From Talpa occidentalis (Eukaryota > Chordata > Mammalia > Eulipotyphla > Talpidae): 64,000 bases of DNA. Below are positions 11,561 through 23,434 of the stretch, in pieces. Location: positions 120,084,615 through 120,148,614 of the forward strand of contig NW_023603184.1 in NCBI RefSeq assembly GCF_014898055.3. The letters are read 5' to 3'. Each line of letters starts with the position of its first letter. The first letter of the stretch is position 1. The notes beneath the pieces were generated by a model that ran no database searches, was not told the origin of the DNA, and saw nothing but the letters and a program-made list of their open reading frames with translations. The translations under genes were made by a program, and so were the position numbers.

Positions 11561-12009
11561 CAGAAAAATGATAATAAGGAAAATAAGATGATGTCACCAT
11601 AAATGCCCAGGTTTTAAGATGAATTAACTTGAAAAATTAAAACTGAGTTTGAAAAAGTAAAATATGATCAAAAGTATGAGGAAGGAAAATTCTTAAGAAA
11701 GTCAAATGAGAAAGTGAAAGACCAGTAAGGAGTAAAACACAGGTAGATGAACCCCTGGATCAATTCAGAACTATTTCTTTTTCATTCCATACTAATCATT
11801 ATCTCTTACCAATACCGAATATATTTATCATTTCCCCAGCTGTATCACACCAAAAAAGTGTCAAAAACATGGCAATGCTTGCAGGTTTTGTAAGATGTTA
11901 CGGTATTGTAGATTCTGATGCTGGTCCCATGGTCTCTGTGACAGCTGACTTCTTGGTAGTGGGGGGGCGGTGAGGGGAGATGTAGATTCAAGTCCTACAG
12001 CCTTTTGCT
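11561..12009. other. No recognised feature
   Basis: Unassigned, purine-leaning on the plus strand at the start, perhaps the decayed continuation of the antisense L2. Confidence 0.4.
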
Positions 12010-12180
12010 ATCTTTAAGAAAAGAAAGGAAGGAATGGAAGAGGGAAGAGATGGAAAAAGAGAAGAGAGAAGAGAAGGGGTGTAAGGGAAAGAGAAGAAGG
12101 GAGAACAGAAGAACTTAACAGGAAAGCAAGAGCAATTCAGAAAGTGGAAAAAAAAGGTCATTCAGAAAGTGAAACAGTGC
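12010..12180. repeat. Polypurine tract
   Basis: From 12014 to 12114 the plus strand is nearly all A/G ('aagaaaagaaaggaagg...' to 'gaagaagggagaacag'), with few pyrimidines. The phrase attcagaaagtg then occurs twice (near 12136 and 12162). It is low complexity and could form triplex-type structures; I see no gene. Confidence 0.7.
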
Positions 12181-13319
12181 TATGGAAGTCATACCACTAA
12201 ATTTCACATGGGATCGCATTTCTATATGCAAACGATGTGGCTCTCCAGAGCCTTCCCACCGAGCTACTTGCATGTTTCCCAACTTTAACATGGGGCTGGT
12301 GGGAATCAGCAGTTAGAGTTTCTCATTAGAGTACAGCAAGGGTGGCCAAGCTTCACACCAGCATATGCTACAGATGCAGTTCCCCAGGGCTCAGAGGAAA
12401 ACTCTGATTTTGGAAACACCCCAAGCCCATGCATTCTGCCAGCATTACACACATGAGTGTTCCTAACAGAAACATAAAACAAACAGCAACACTGAGCATC
12501 GTCTCATGGCACGGAGAGTAGGTGGCAGCCTGCCCCTGAAAGGGACAGACATGGGAAGAGGAGATGTAGAATTAAGCATCCTTAATCATTACTGCATACT
12601 CTGTCTTATTTTTAGAGGCTTAATGAATGGAACGATATTTTAACTTGATAACAAAGACTAGGACCCAGCATCCAAGAGACTATTAAACAAGATAGAAATG
12701 CTCAGTGTCTGCTCCTTATCCATGTGATTCCAAATATAAGTTCAGAGAGATTTAAGCAATTTCACCTCTACTCATTTCCTCATTAGGAAAGCAGGGCTAA
12801 TATTAAATCCTCAAGCAGAGGATTTAAATAAACTGCTATTATTGCCCAAATGATGCCATGGGTAATTATCACTGTATCACTGATCGCTGAGTGTTAATGT
12901 TCAGGCTAGCACATGAAGAAAGGCTTCTTGTTCGTTCCTGGGAAAATTACCCCTATGCAGACCTCGTTTATTAACGTTTAATTATCAATTGGGGAGTGGG
13001 TCTTGTTAACTAGAAAATAACCCAAATAAACACTAGCAAGATGGCACAGCAAAAGGTAAAGAATAGGAATGTTTTGGCCCTTCCTTGCTTCTATTTGTTG
13101 GGTAATGCTTATTCCCATGATTATCTCTGAAGCTTGCATGCAAAAAGACTGCAAAGAGGGAGGAGCTAGGTAACCAAGGGGAATGAGGTCATTGAGAACC
13201 AGGATAACCAAGGAACCTGAATAGGTTTACAGTAAGGACAGAGACACATTTCAAAGCCAAGACTGTCTGATGCCACACAGGAACTCTTTTTTCCTTACTC
13301 TGCTCTGCTCTCCGCTACA
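12181..13319. other. No recognised feature
   Basis: Unassigned mixed-composition DNA; no frame over 80 codons and no nameable repeat. Confidence 0.5.
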
Positions 13320-13600
13320 ACCATAGCAAAGCAAGATATATATTATGTGATTCCATATATACGAAATATTCAAGAAATCTAGAAAAACACAAAAATAGAA
13401 AGACAAATGAGTGGTTGAATAGAGGCAGGTAAAAGAATTAAATGTGATTGGGCATGAAGAATTTTATTGTGATGAAACATTCTAAAACTGGATTATTTTA
13501 TATGTGATGCCTATGTAAATCTATAAATTATTGATTGAATAGTGAAGTTAATTTAGTGATTTTTATAACATGCAAATAAATTATACACCAAGAAAATTGT
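13320..13600 (+). mobile_element. L1M 3'UTR fragment
   Basis: 'atgtgattccatatatacgaaatattcaagaa ... gacaaatgagtggttgaatagag ... gtgatgaaacattctaaaactgga' follows the 3'UTR pattern of old L1M subfamilies. Ends are approximate. Confidence 0.55.
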
Positions 13601-15416
13601 CAGAAAAAAGTGAACAGCACTGATAATATCTAACAACAGATTTATTCCCTTCCTACTGCATTCAAAACCTGGGAAAGTGCTATGATACAGCCCCTATATA
13701 CATTGAACTTGAAATACAGTGGAACATTAACATTTGAAATTTAAAACAGAGAAACTTTAACTTACTGATTTGTTTTTATACTAGAACTTTGTGTTTATAA
13801 TGAAAGAAAGCCATCCATGATCCATAAAAACTCATTTCAACACATTATCAGATCTCTGGTGTAACTTAAAATAGTAAAGGCATATTCCAGAGTCTTCAGT
13901 ATTACAGTTATCTCTACATGGGTATAATTATAACCATGTAGCCAAGGGATACAGAGGGACTCCAGGCTGTGTACCTCTATTCTGCTCGTTCTAAAGGCCC
14001 AGCCAATTGCATGTACAATGGCAAAGAAATCAGACTCTTAACGTGTTCAAAAACCCAATTGGGGTGGGGAAGGGTGGAGGAGGATTTCAAATAACAAATT
14101 CCCAATCAAACCCCAGAAATTACCCATCCCCTCTTGGGCAAATACCCAAACAGATTCAGTCCAAAGTGGGGGGCTGAGGCCTGAAAGCACCAGAACAAGG
14201 GCAGGGTACATACTAGCTGGAACCACAAAAAAGGAATTAGGTAAGTCCTGGACAGTTGGGACAGAAGGAGAGACAAAATACTCAAAATGGACCACATAAT
14301 TTGTCACGGGGTCAAGATAACAGCTGCCATTGTCTCTGCCAAAATGCTAGCGCCACGAGGACCAAGGAATGAGAGCAGCCTCCCCACGTATCTCTCACCC
14401 ATGTGTCTGCTCCAAGCATCTGCCCTCCTTCCTTCATCCCAACTCAATTTATATATCCACCTCACTCTTCCTCCTTCCCTTCTGGAACAGCATAGCATGA
14501 AACCAGGCACATTGTAGGTAATCAATGAAGGTTGGTAGACTATAACATACCATTTTTTATAATCATTTTTAAAAGTTATGAGCTGGTAGGCAAATGAGAT
14601 ATGTAACTCAAAAATACCATTAATGTACTGTTAAAGATGGTGGATGCCTCTAAAGATAGAGAAATGGAAGGAGAGAGGGAAAGAGAGAGGAATAGACAGA
14701 TATGGAAGGTGGGTGATGATGGTGATCAAAGGAGGTGAAGCCACCTATAAAAAAGATTTACAGAACAACTTCCTTTTAAGCTTTACCTGCAGAATCGGTG
14801 GGATTTAGACATGCAGAGACAGAGACAAAAGAGACTACAGGTGGTGAGGAACAGCAGGACTTCATAAGCCCAGGCATCTAGTCAGAGAACATGGTTTTAT
14901 ATTAAAGACATGACAGTAGATAAGACTTTGGACAAAATCATAGACCCAAATGAGGACAAGAGCAATTTTTTTTTTCAGTTAATGGGATTTTATGAGAGAA
15001 AATATCTAAGTTTCTTAGGATAGAAACTTGCAATTAGCATCATATTAGCAGAAACACAGAGGCTAAAATTAAGGGAAGAATAATTTGACTACAGAATGAT
15101 GAGTAGTGGGCATAAAGTGAAAACCAGACTCTAGGGATTAAAAAAAGAGGAGCTGGACATTATTCTGTAAGTAAGAAATAAAATGGAAGATTTTAGAGCA
15201 TGAAAGGAAGATGTGTGTCCTTTCTCTTTCCAAGTACCAGGCTTTTTATTTACAATATAGGGAAGTTTAATAATAGAATAATCTGCTTTCACTCCATGCT
15301 TGACTACACATGAATTTTCAGTAACAATATATAGAGGCTAAACAATTAATTATAGACCTGGTTTTAAAAATGGCTGAAATTCCTACAGCTCAAGCTTGCA
15401 CATACATCTTTAAACT

Positions 15417-15420
<4 letters not shown>
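13601..15420. other. No recognised feature
   Basis: Unassigned. A purine-rich patch occurs at 14655-14700. No gene signal. Confidence 0.5.
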
Positions 15421-15476
<56 letters not shown>

Positions 15477-15506
15477 AAGAAAGAGAAAGAGAGAGAGAGA
15501 GAGAGA
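15421..15506. repeat. (GA)n microsatellite
   Basis: About 26 perfect GA units, then a (GAAA)n-interrupted segment and a second GA run. Likely polymorphic in length. Confidence 0.97.
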
Positions 15507-16164
15507 CCTATATCACTAGGAAAATACAAAACCCTTGTGCCATGGTGGCCTCAGAGACTGCTACAGTAATTGAAACATTTTAGAGAATATTTGACGCATT
15601 CAATAATTTTTCTTTTGATTAATCAACTGCAGTGTACTGATTTTGTTATGAGAAACATTACCCTTTTCATATATAATACATTAATATATGCACACAAAGC
15701 TACATAGTAATTCTCATATGTCTATATTATATCATGTTTATAACTCCAGATATTCTGTCTAATTGCAAACTTTTTTTTATAATTATCACCCTCATATTCT
15801 TTTCACAGCATGTTTTCCTCCAAATCTTAAGTCCTTTTTCACTCTTCATTTGCCACTGAACTCCCACTGGAGTTAAAAATAATTAAATTTCCAATTCAGA
15901 TATGCATAACACTTTTCTTCCAAGGAGCTTATGTTGCTTTATAATTAGTCTCAAATTTGTTAAGTCCTTGTGAGATAGTAGGTATGAAATACTATGTAAC
16001 CTCACTGGCTTGTAAAACAGAGTAAGTAGTCTTCCTGAAGTTTCACCCCAGAGGGTGGTGGCACTGAGGAGGCCATATTTTTTGCATGTTACTCAAATGT
16101 TAACTAGGTTTTTCACCATCCCTCTACTGTATATCTCAGCAGTAACTATGTCAGTAATTTCTTT
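15507..16164. other. No recognised feature
   Basis: AT-rich, unassigned. Confidence 0.5.
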
Positions 16165-16410
16165 TTTCCCCAATCATTTATTGAAAGCCTACCACTTGTC
16201 AGACACAATTGAAGGCTAGGGAGCAGTGGACCAAAAAAATGAATGAACCTTGGTATACCTACCTTTAAGGAATTTTTAATGAAGTGAGGAAGAAAGAGCC
16301 ATTCTCTCTGATAGGACAGACCAATACAAGCCAGACTGGCTGAAGGTCTCGTCAAGACAAAATGATGGAGAACTACATTCAACATTAAAAAGCATTCCAA
16401 ATCTTACTCC
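16165..16410 (-). mobile_element. L2 3' fragment, antisense
   Basis: 'tttattgaaagcctaccacttgtcagacacaattgaaggctagggagcagtgga' matches the antisense of the L2 terminus (ttattgagcacctactatgtgccaggcactg...). Diverged further along. Confidence 0.55.
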
Positions 16411-17059
16411 CAAAGTCCAATTCTAGGATCTATAGATTCTGCCAAACTATGTGTGCTGAAAAAGTTCCTAACAAATCATCCACTTAGGATTTCCTGAAGT
16501 GAGAATGGCTTTCCTGACTGCTTTTCTGCAGTACCTTGGTTTGTACCACTTTGATTCCTATAGCAAACAAAGTCTTTCACCCAGGAATGAAATCCAGGCT
16601 GTAACATTTACCTAGAACTCTAATGCTTACCTTACCAGTACACTTAAGTGTAAATATCAAGTTTGCATTCAGATACTGGAGATTTTTGGCTGTTCATCTT
16701 TATATCAGAAAGCCCAGCTCAACATGTGGCAGAATAGATAGGGTATCAGTGATAGTTGACTTAACTGAATTGATAACAGAGTCACTATTTGGTCATGATA
16801 ATGCACCATTTACCAAGAAAGGTAAAGGCATCTTGGAACATCAAGAACTACTGTCAGTCTTAATAATAAAACAAAGTGAATCTTACAATCTGTTTTTATT
16901 TTTACTTATATTGTAATATAAGTGTTTTCTCTCTTAGTTACAAATACTCCATATGTATTTTTGACAAAGCTATACAAATAACTAATTATATGACTTAGAC
17001 TTACACGAGTTTTCTAACTATTCCCACTTATTAGAAATAGCCCACAGGTCCTTTTTACC
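16411..17059. other. No recognised feature
   Basis: Unassigned. A 97-codon frame at 16623-16916 has no recognisable domain and looks like chance. Confidence 0.5.
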
Positions 17060-17300
17060 TCATTTTTTTTCCTCATTTTTATGTATAAAATTATGGTGAA
17101 CATCTTTGTACATATAGGTTTGTATGGATTTCTGATTGTGTTTAAAATGGAATCCAGAAGAAGAATTAAAAGGTCACATATTTAAAGTTCTATAGTGCAT
17201 TGAAAAACTGATTTTTAAAAAAAGCTTCAATTCATTCTGACTGCAGGATATAAAAGTACTAGTTTCACTGGAATCTTTGCCAGCATTCTTAATATTTTTA
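17060..17300 (-). mobile_element. Old L1 fragment, antisense
   Basis: 'atggtgaacatctttgtacatataggttt', then 'gaatccagaagaagaattaaaaggtcacata' and 'tttgccagcattcttaatattttt', follow the antisense L1M pattern (gaacatccttgtacat / agaagtggaattgctgggtcaaagg). Weak. Confidence 0.4.
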
Positions 17301-17514
17301 ATCAATACTAGTTTTCTAACTTAATTAGACACATTTGACAAATAAATGGAAATAATGCCCTTTGCATTTAGCAACTTCAAAGGAAAGGAACCCAGAAAAG
17401 ACTTGCAAATGTTTAAGAAAGTTAGCTATCTAAATAGGAGTTTAACTTGGAAACAATGTTGGGTTTATTCTTAGACACTACAGATATTTCAGGCATTTTT
17501 TTTTTAGGTTTCAT

Positions 17515-17746
17515 TTTTGTGTAGAAGAATTAGGGTATAGGCCACAGGTGAGGTGGGTGAAAGGATTCAACAGAGACAAAGTAGGGGGCGGAACAGGCAG
17601 ATCTACTGAAATACAGTGCTAAGGGGAGCATTGGGCCGAGACAGGAGAGGGCTGGTGAGCCATGTGGATCAGTTCCCTGGCCGGGATTGAACTCCGGCTG
17701 TCAGGGTGGCACCAAGACTTAACCCCTGGGCCACCAGGGAGGCCCC
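17515..17746 (-). mobile_element. tRNA-derived SINE, type B, diverged
   Basis: The minus strand reads GGGGCCTCCCTGGTGGCCC at the right end, with type B body motifs ('caacagagacaaagta', 'ggaacaggcagatct'). More substitutions than most copies here, so an older insertion. No clear flanking duplication. Confidence 0.85.
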
Positions 17747-20317
17747 TTCAGACATCTTTTTAGGTTATCTTCTCAAAGGCAAATTTAGACTCCTCCATTC
17801 TAAATTTTCATGTTATATTAAATTCTGGGGCTTGTTTCTTAATCTTGAACTGAACAACATTTTAATGCATGTATTTTTTAAAAAGGAATAAAAATTAAAT
17901 TTAAAAAGATTTGACACAACACCTCTCAACACCTCCCTAAAGAACTCAAGGACTTCTAGAAAATACTTTAATTTCATTGTTCTTAATCATTCTGAGTTAA
18001 GGTTTATGCTGTATGAGCTTTTAGAAAGACCTGACTTCATTAAAACAAAACTCACTGTATGTTACGTTTCTGTTCTTTTACATGAGCATATGACAAGAGA
18101 TGCTATAAATTCATTCCTTGCTTATAACTGAAATTCTCAAATGAATAATGCTACCTTTATATGAATAATGCTCCAAGTAGTAATACTTAAATGAGGTAAT
18201 GTGAAAACACTGTTAGGAACATTCTTAAGGAACTTCCTTTCCTTGAATTATTGAACTAAGACACTTTGGTGCTTTGACATCACTTTGAATATTTAATATT
18301 TCAGCACTTTGAATATCAACTTGTAGAAAAAAAAGAACAAAGCAGTATACAACTGGATATAACTCAAGATAGAGCAAACTCAAAGCCCACGTCCCACCCC
18401 ATGACCAAAAACCAGCATAGGTATTAGCAATTGGTTGATCTCAATACACACATGCATCATACATACACATAAATCTTCCACTATTTGAGTATTTTAAATA
18501 CTTTTCATTTAAAAAAAATTCCCACTGCTTGGAAAAAAGACCAAACTCTACTCAAGTATTGTTGCTGCTACTAAGAATCTGTGGTAGACTTCTGGGTTTC
18601 ACAGAATAGTAAAATTCCAAGAGTATTTTTCAGACTGACACAGAATAAGTGATTTTTTTTTTTTTTGGTCAAACAAAGGTATTTAAGGTAAAGAACTAGC
18701 ATGATTAACACATTTTACCCCTCTGACATTTAATTCCTTCATAATAGTAAGATTTAATAAATAATCAGTACTTGGCTATGTGTTTGTAAATCCACAAAAA
18801 CATCGTCTCCAAACAGCACTGGCATGTGGGTGCTCTGGTGGTGAGTGGGGCATATTGACATTCATTTGAGGGGGTGAGAACCTGTTCCCCTGAATCATAA
18901 TCAGTGCTGTAAACCAATGTTACCTCCATAATACAAAAGAGTATCTTATTACAATGAAGTAAGAAATCAAGAGAAAATGGGGAGGGGAGTCTTTCCACAA
19001 TCTCCAAGAAGCTGAAGAGGTCTGAGAGACTAGCCAGGACAGGCTGCAAACTGCCAAGGAAACTGAGTTCAGCGCCTTGAGGTGAAGAGGACTTGTTCTG
19101 TGTTGGCCTGATGGCTGCAGAGGCCAAGAGAGGAGGTCCAAGGAATACATAGCTGGCCTGTCTGGTTTGGAAATGCTTATTTTCTGGCTGCATTCTCTGA
19201 AATGGCAGAAATGTGTTTCCTTGGAGTTTAATAAGCTACTTTTGAAAATATGAAAAATCAAAAAAGAGCACTGAGAATTTGGGAATGACTTACCTACTTA
19301 CTATCTTGAATGTAATACAACCACTGTTTCTCCACAAATCTTTTTTTAATGTACAATCCCTTCTACTTCCTTTTGTCTTCCACCCTGTCCTTGTCAAGAG
19401 GGCAGTCAGCTATCCAGGACTCCAGAAACCAAGGTCAAGGCAGACTTGGCTTTCAGGACACAATGCCCACAGATGGAGGGCCAATTTCCAGCAGTGAGGA
19501 CAGTCTTAATTTTCCTGCCCTAATTAACCCGGTTAAGCCATTTCCAAAAGTTAAGATTTTTCTCTTTTTGATATAAAGGTAGAAAGGGGTAAAAGGGGAA
19601 GATAAAATGAGTGCAAATAATAATGCAATGAAACCACCTACCTAATTCAATTGCCATTCAGAAGGTAGTTCTTTTCAGAAACTGAAGTAATAATACAGAG
19701 AATTTTTGTATACTTGAAAAGAATCTGCTAATACCAGCAGAAACAATTTCTTTATCTGTCTTTTATAAAAACCCTTATCAGATATCAGAATACCTTTTAA
19801 AAATTGTAAGTTATAAAAGGTGACTAGTATTTTTGAAAATGTTTTTCTTCCTGTGATACTCTCCTTTCAAATTTTGCATTGTATTAAAAAGACAGTCAGA
19901 AAAGATGCCATAATTACAGAAAATGACAAAAAGGTAAACTTTTCTAAGGATCAAACTGCAAATTCTCAAATTAGCACTAATAATCTAAGTCCTTCATGTG
20001 TTTTGCATTTGCATTCATGAGAGCAGTTTCTCCTGCTTTTGATTTTTAAACACTTCTTTAAAATGTAAAAGACTAAAAATCTAAACCCCCAAGTACTACC
20101 ACAGATCAAAACATCAGTGATTTAGGGTTACTTCTAATTAATTATAAGAGGAAAACAGTATTATATATCATCTAATTTGGAAATAAGAAGGCTTACACTT
20201 CTCTGGAGCATAAGCTAGAAAGGGCAGTTACATAATTTTCCTAAATGAAAAACAAGATGAGCATATAACATTATGCTAAGCTTCAGGTACTGTACAATTC
20301 AAAAGTACCCATGATCA
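17747..20317. other. No recognised feature
   Basis: Longest unassigned block of the first third. A 142-codon minus-strand frame at 18765-19193 has no domain, no family match I know and no splice context. Confidence 0.5.
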
Positions 20318-20605
20318 GGCCTCCCTGGTGGCGCAGAGTTTAAAGTCTCAGCACTGTCAAGCTATCCCCAGCCACTGTAGCATGAGTTCGATCCCTGGCC
20401 ATGGAGCTGACCCACATGGCACAGCAGACCTCTCTTGTCTTGCCCACTGCTCCCCTCAGCAGTGTATTTCAGCCAGTCCGCCTGTTCTGCTCCCCATTAT
20501 GTCTCTGGTGAGTCCTCTCATCCCCTGCACCTCTGGCCTACAACCTACTTCTTGTATGCATAAATAAATAAACAATAAATGTATAAAAATAAAATAAAAA
20601 CAAAA
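20318..20605 (+). mobile_element. tRNA-derived SINE, type B, diverged
   Basis: GGCCTCCCTGGTGGCGCAG head, B-box-like GAGTTCGATCCC at 20383-20394, TATTTCAGCCAGTC body and (aaat)n tail. An imperfect flanking repeat (accCatgatcA / accatgatcC) is compatible with an old duplication. Confidence 0.87.
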
Positions 20606-21329
20606 GGACCATGATCCAGGTTGAATCCTACTTCACATTCTCTTCTAGCAGAGACCCTAGTCCCTGCAAGCCATTCAAATCACATAGAGTTAATTACACG
20701 GTCTTCACTAGGAAAAACCTAACTTTCCTTGACTCTAGATCACAGAGATAGCTCTCTTTATTTTTAAAATGCTTCCAAAACAAACAAACAAAAAAAATGC
20801 TTTCAAAATAGAGCCAGAACTTATATGAGTAGATGGAAAACAAATTACCATTTTGCTTAAAATTTATTCACAATGATCAATAACAATCTTGACAATTTTT
20901 TCATGTTATTTCCTACTTTCTGCTTTCTGATAGTCTGGACTTTTATTTGTTTGTTTTGCCCATTTCTTTCTTCCAATCTAACTGAAAGGCATACTATCCT
21001 ACAAGGGATATTTGTAGTGAAAATGTGAATCAGAAAATTAAGAGATTCCCCTCAGAGAGGAAATAAACTACATACATGAGGTCAAAAAAGAACATATTAT
21101 CAAATTCATGTAACTGAGGGTTCCTAAATGATATGAAACTTTTCAAACTTCACATGATCCAAGAGGAAAATGGATACCTGAGAGCATCCTGGAACAACTG
21201 ACTTAGTCAATACCAACAATTACACTCCAAAGGAGTCATTGAGGACAGTTCCCTTCTGTTCCCCTCTGCTGTTGAATAGCCCCTCCATTCCACTGCTGCT
21301 CAGATCTCACGAATATTCCTTCTTCACTT
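20606..21329. other. No recognised feature
   Basis: AT-rich, unassigned. Confidence 0.5.
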
Positions 21330-21410
21330 CAGCTTGCATGTACCAGGTATTGGTCTAGGAACAATGGTGAGCAACAACAGTGATAGCCCTGCACATGGAA
21401 CTGTGTGAGT
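21330..21410 (-). mobile_element. L2-like fragment, antisense
   Basis: 'gcatgtaccaggtattggtctaggaacaatggtgagcaacaac' resembles the antisense L2 terminus. Short. Confidence 0.35.
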
Positions 21411-23149
21411 TGGGAGAGGCAAGCTCTTCACCCAGCCTAGATGCCTCAACACTTAAGGCAGTGGAGTAGAGTATAGGCCAGTGCTCTTACACAGGTCCAC
21501 TGCTGACATTTGCAAGGTTCAGTCAGGGCAAGAGTACAAATGGAGGCTCATCTTCATCCATCTAAACACTTAAAGGCCATAAATTTAGCTAACAAATACA
21601 TTCATTAGGAGGAGCCTGATCCTGATCCTCCTAACAGTCTAAAAGGTCAGGTATGAATTAAGAATTCTAGCCAGAATGCGGGGTCCCAGAGAAGCTAGAT
21701 ACCCTTCTCTTTTAACCCCTACTTCTATCCAGCACCTAAGGGGCCTCACCCATGCATACTTGTAGGAACCTGAGCCAGCTCAGCTGGCTCTATTCACACT
21801 TCCTGCAATCAGCTGATGAGGTCGATGAGCATAAGCCACTTCCTGGGCCTATGGACGTGCACACTGACCTCCCTGCCTCTTCTCAATAGGGACCCCCAAG
21901 CAGGACCTAGAAGCCGGGAAATCCAGTACCCAGAGAACCTGAGAGTGTTCTAGAGGGCAGAACAAGGCTCCAGGATACATTCCCTTGACCCTGTGGATTC
22001 CTTGCCCTTTGAAAGGGGAAAGCCAGAACAGGGTCAGAGGAAGGGTCTCACCCAGTTCTGAAGGCAATTGTGTTTTCACAAAGTATAGAGGCAGGAGATT
22101 TAAGTAATTTTTTATAACAGTCAAGAGCAGCATTGAGAGATTGGGGAAAAGGGGAGTCAGGGACAACAGAATAAAACCTACTGTCCTATTACCAGCAAAT
22201 GATCCCCAGTGCCATTCCCCACCCTCCTGGTTCCATTATGCAGAGGCTGACAGAAGAGGCAGATACCTGGCACTCAGCTGCTGCAGGAAATGATGTCTAC
22301 CTAGAGAAGATGAATTGAGTACATGGCCCAGAACAATAAAGCAAATAGAAAGAATACAAGGAAGGTAGAAGGGAACTGATACTTCTTAAGCCTGTGCTCA
22401 AAGTCAACTCTGCCCCTCTCAGAGGGGCAAAAACACAAACATAAGTATTCCCAATATAAGCAGTGGAGTGTTTAAAAATATATTAAATTATACCCCAAAA
22501 TCATTTTAATTACTTCTCTCACCACAGATTTTGCTCTGCTCATCATGAGCCTCCCACTGCAGAGCCATCAACCCAGCGATGTCCACTGTCAATTCAATCA
22601 CAGATGCTTTTAATTTGGGAGCATTTCATGCTTGATTTATTAAAAAATGACAGAGACCACAAAATGTCTGGCTCACCAGTGGTGCCAGTACTCTGGTATG
22701 GTCAACCCCTAAATACAGAGATGCAATATCTACTCTCCTGAACTCATCTGTTGGATGCTTGTACCTAATTCCTTAGTTCCTCCAAGCCAGAGATACTGAG
22801 CAGAGACATGATCATTATAGCAACTAACTCTCCTTCCGCTTCCTATCTATCCACCAAAGAAATGCTATGGGCCTCAGGGAAATGCTTACAGGTGCATGTC
22901 AGCCCAAGGATCCACACTACGCTTCATTCTATATTGTTATACTTCCATCTACATATAATTTGCCCCTTCTTTCTCCATATAAGCCCTCACCTTCATCCTC
23001 ACCAAAAAAGTTCCATATCTTTTTTCCCCTAACACAGTTCTTTTTTTTTTTTTGACCTGAATTATTTATTCGTAATTTCTTTGAAACAGTATATGACCAC
23101 AATTTATTTACTACGCATTCAAATATTGGGGAAGGAGTTTTTGAACATG
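21411..23149. other. Unassigned, GC-richer in part
   Basis: From about 21600 to 22300 GC content rises, with no open frame beyond about 105 codons. A T-run at 23040-23053 has no retroelement attached that I recognise. Confidence 0.45.
21772..21790. repeat. 19-bp inverted repeat
   Basis: gagccagct and agctggctc are perfect 9-bp arms around a single C, inside a GC-richer unassigned block. Confidence 0.9.
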
Positions 23150-23370
23150 CCTTCCATGTTCAAGAACCATGCTTTGTACATAGATTTTCTCATTATTCTT
23201 CACAAAAATTTATAACCCATATTACTATCCACAGTTTCATCCACTGAGCTGAGAGGATTTAAGCAAGTTACTCACAATCATAAAACCAGAAAATCTCTGA
23301 ACACACCAGAGTTCTTCATGGACTCTGAGTTTGAGAAACTCCAAAGTTACTCTCTTTCCACTATAGTAGT
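23150..23370 (+). mobile_element. MIR SINE
   Basis: 'accatgctttgtacatagattttctcattattcttcacaaaaattt', then 'gaggatttaagcaagttactcacaatcataaaaccagaaa', preserve the MIR core order. Confidence 0.6.
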
Positions 23371-23417
23371 TTCTTGTCAGATGCATGGCTTCCAGGGAGC
23401 CTTATGTATCAGTGTTT

Positions 23418-23434
23418 AAATACATGGAACTTTA
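23418..23434. repeat. 5' target-site duplication of the L1 insertion
   Basis: The 17-mer aaatacatggaacttta occurs here and exactly again at 25131-25147, directly bracketing the L1. Confidence 0.95.

Noticed and set aside
11247..11600. 117-codon minus-strand frame rich in F, S, L and P
   Set aside because: It is the complement of a purine-rich antisense L2 region; composition alone keeps it open.
18765..19193. 142-codon minus-strand frame
   Set aside because: No domain, no biased codon use, no splice or promoter context; a length expected by chance in 64 kb.
23040..23053. T run as the tail of an antisense retroelement
   Set aside because: Sequence to the right matches no SINE, LINE or mRNA I know, and no duplication was found.
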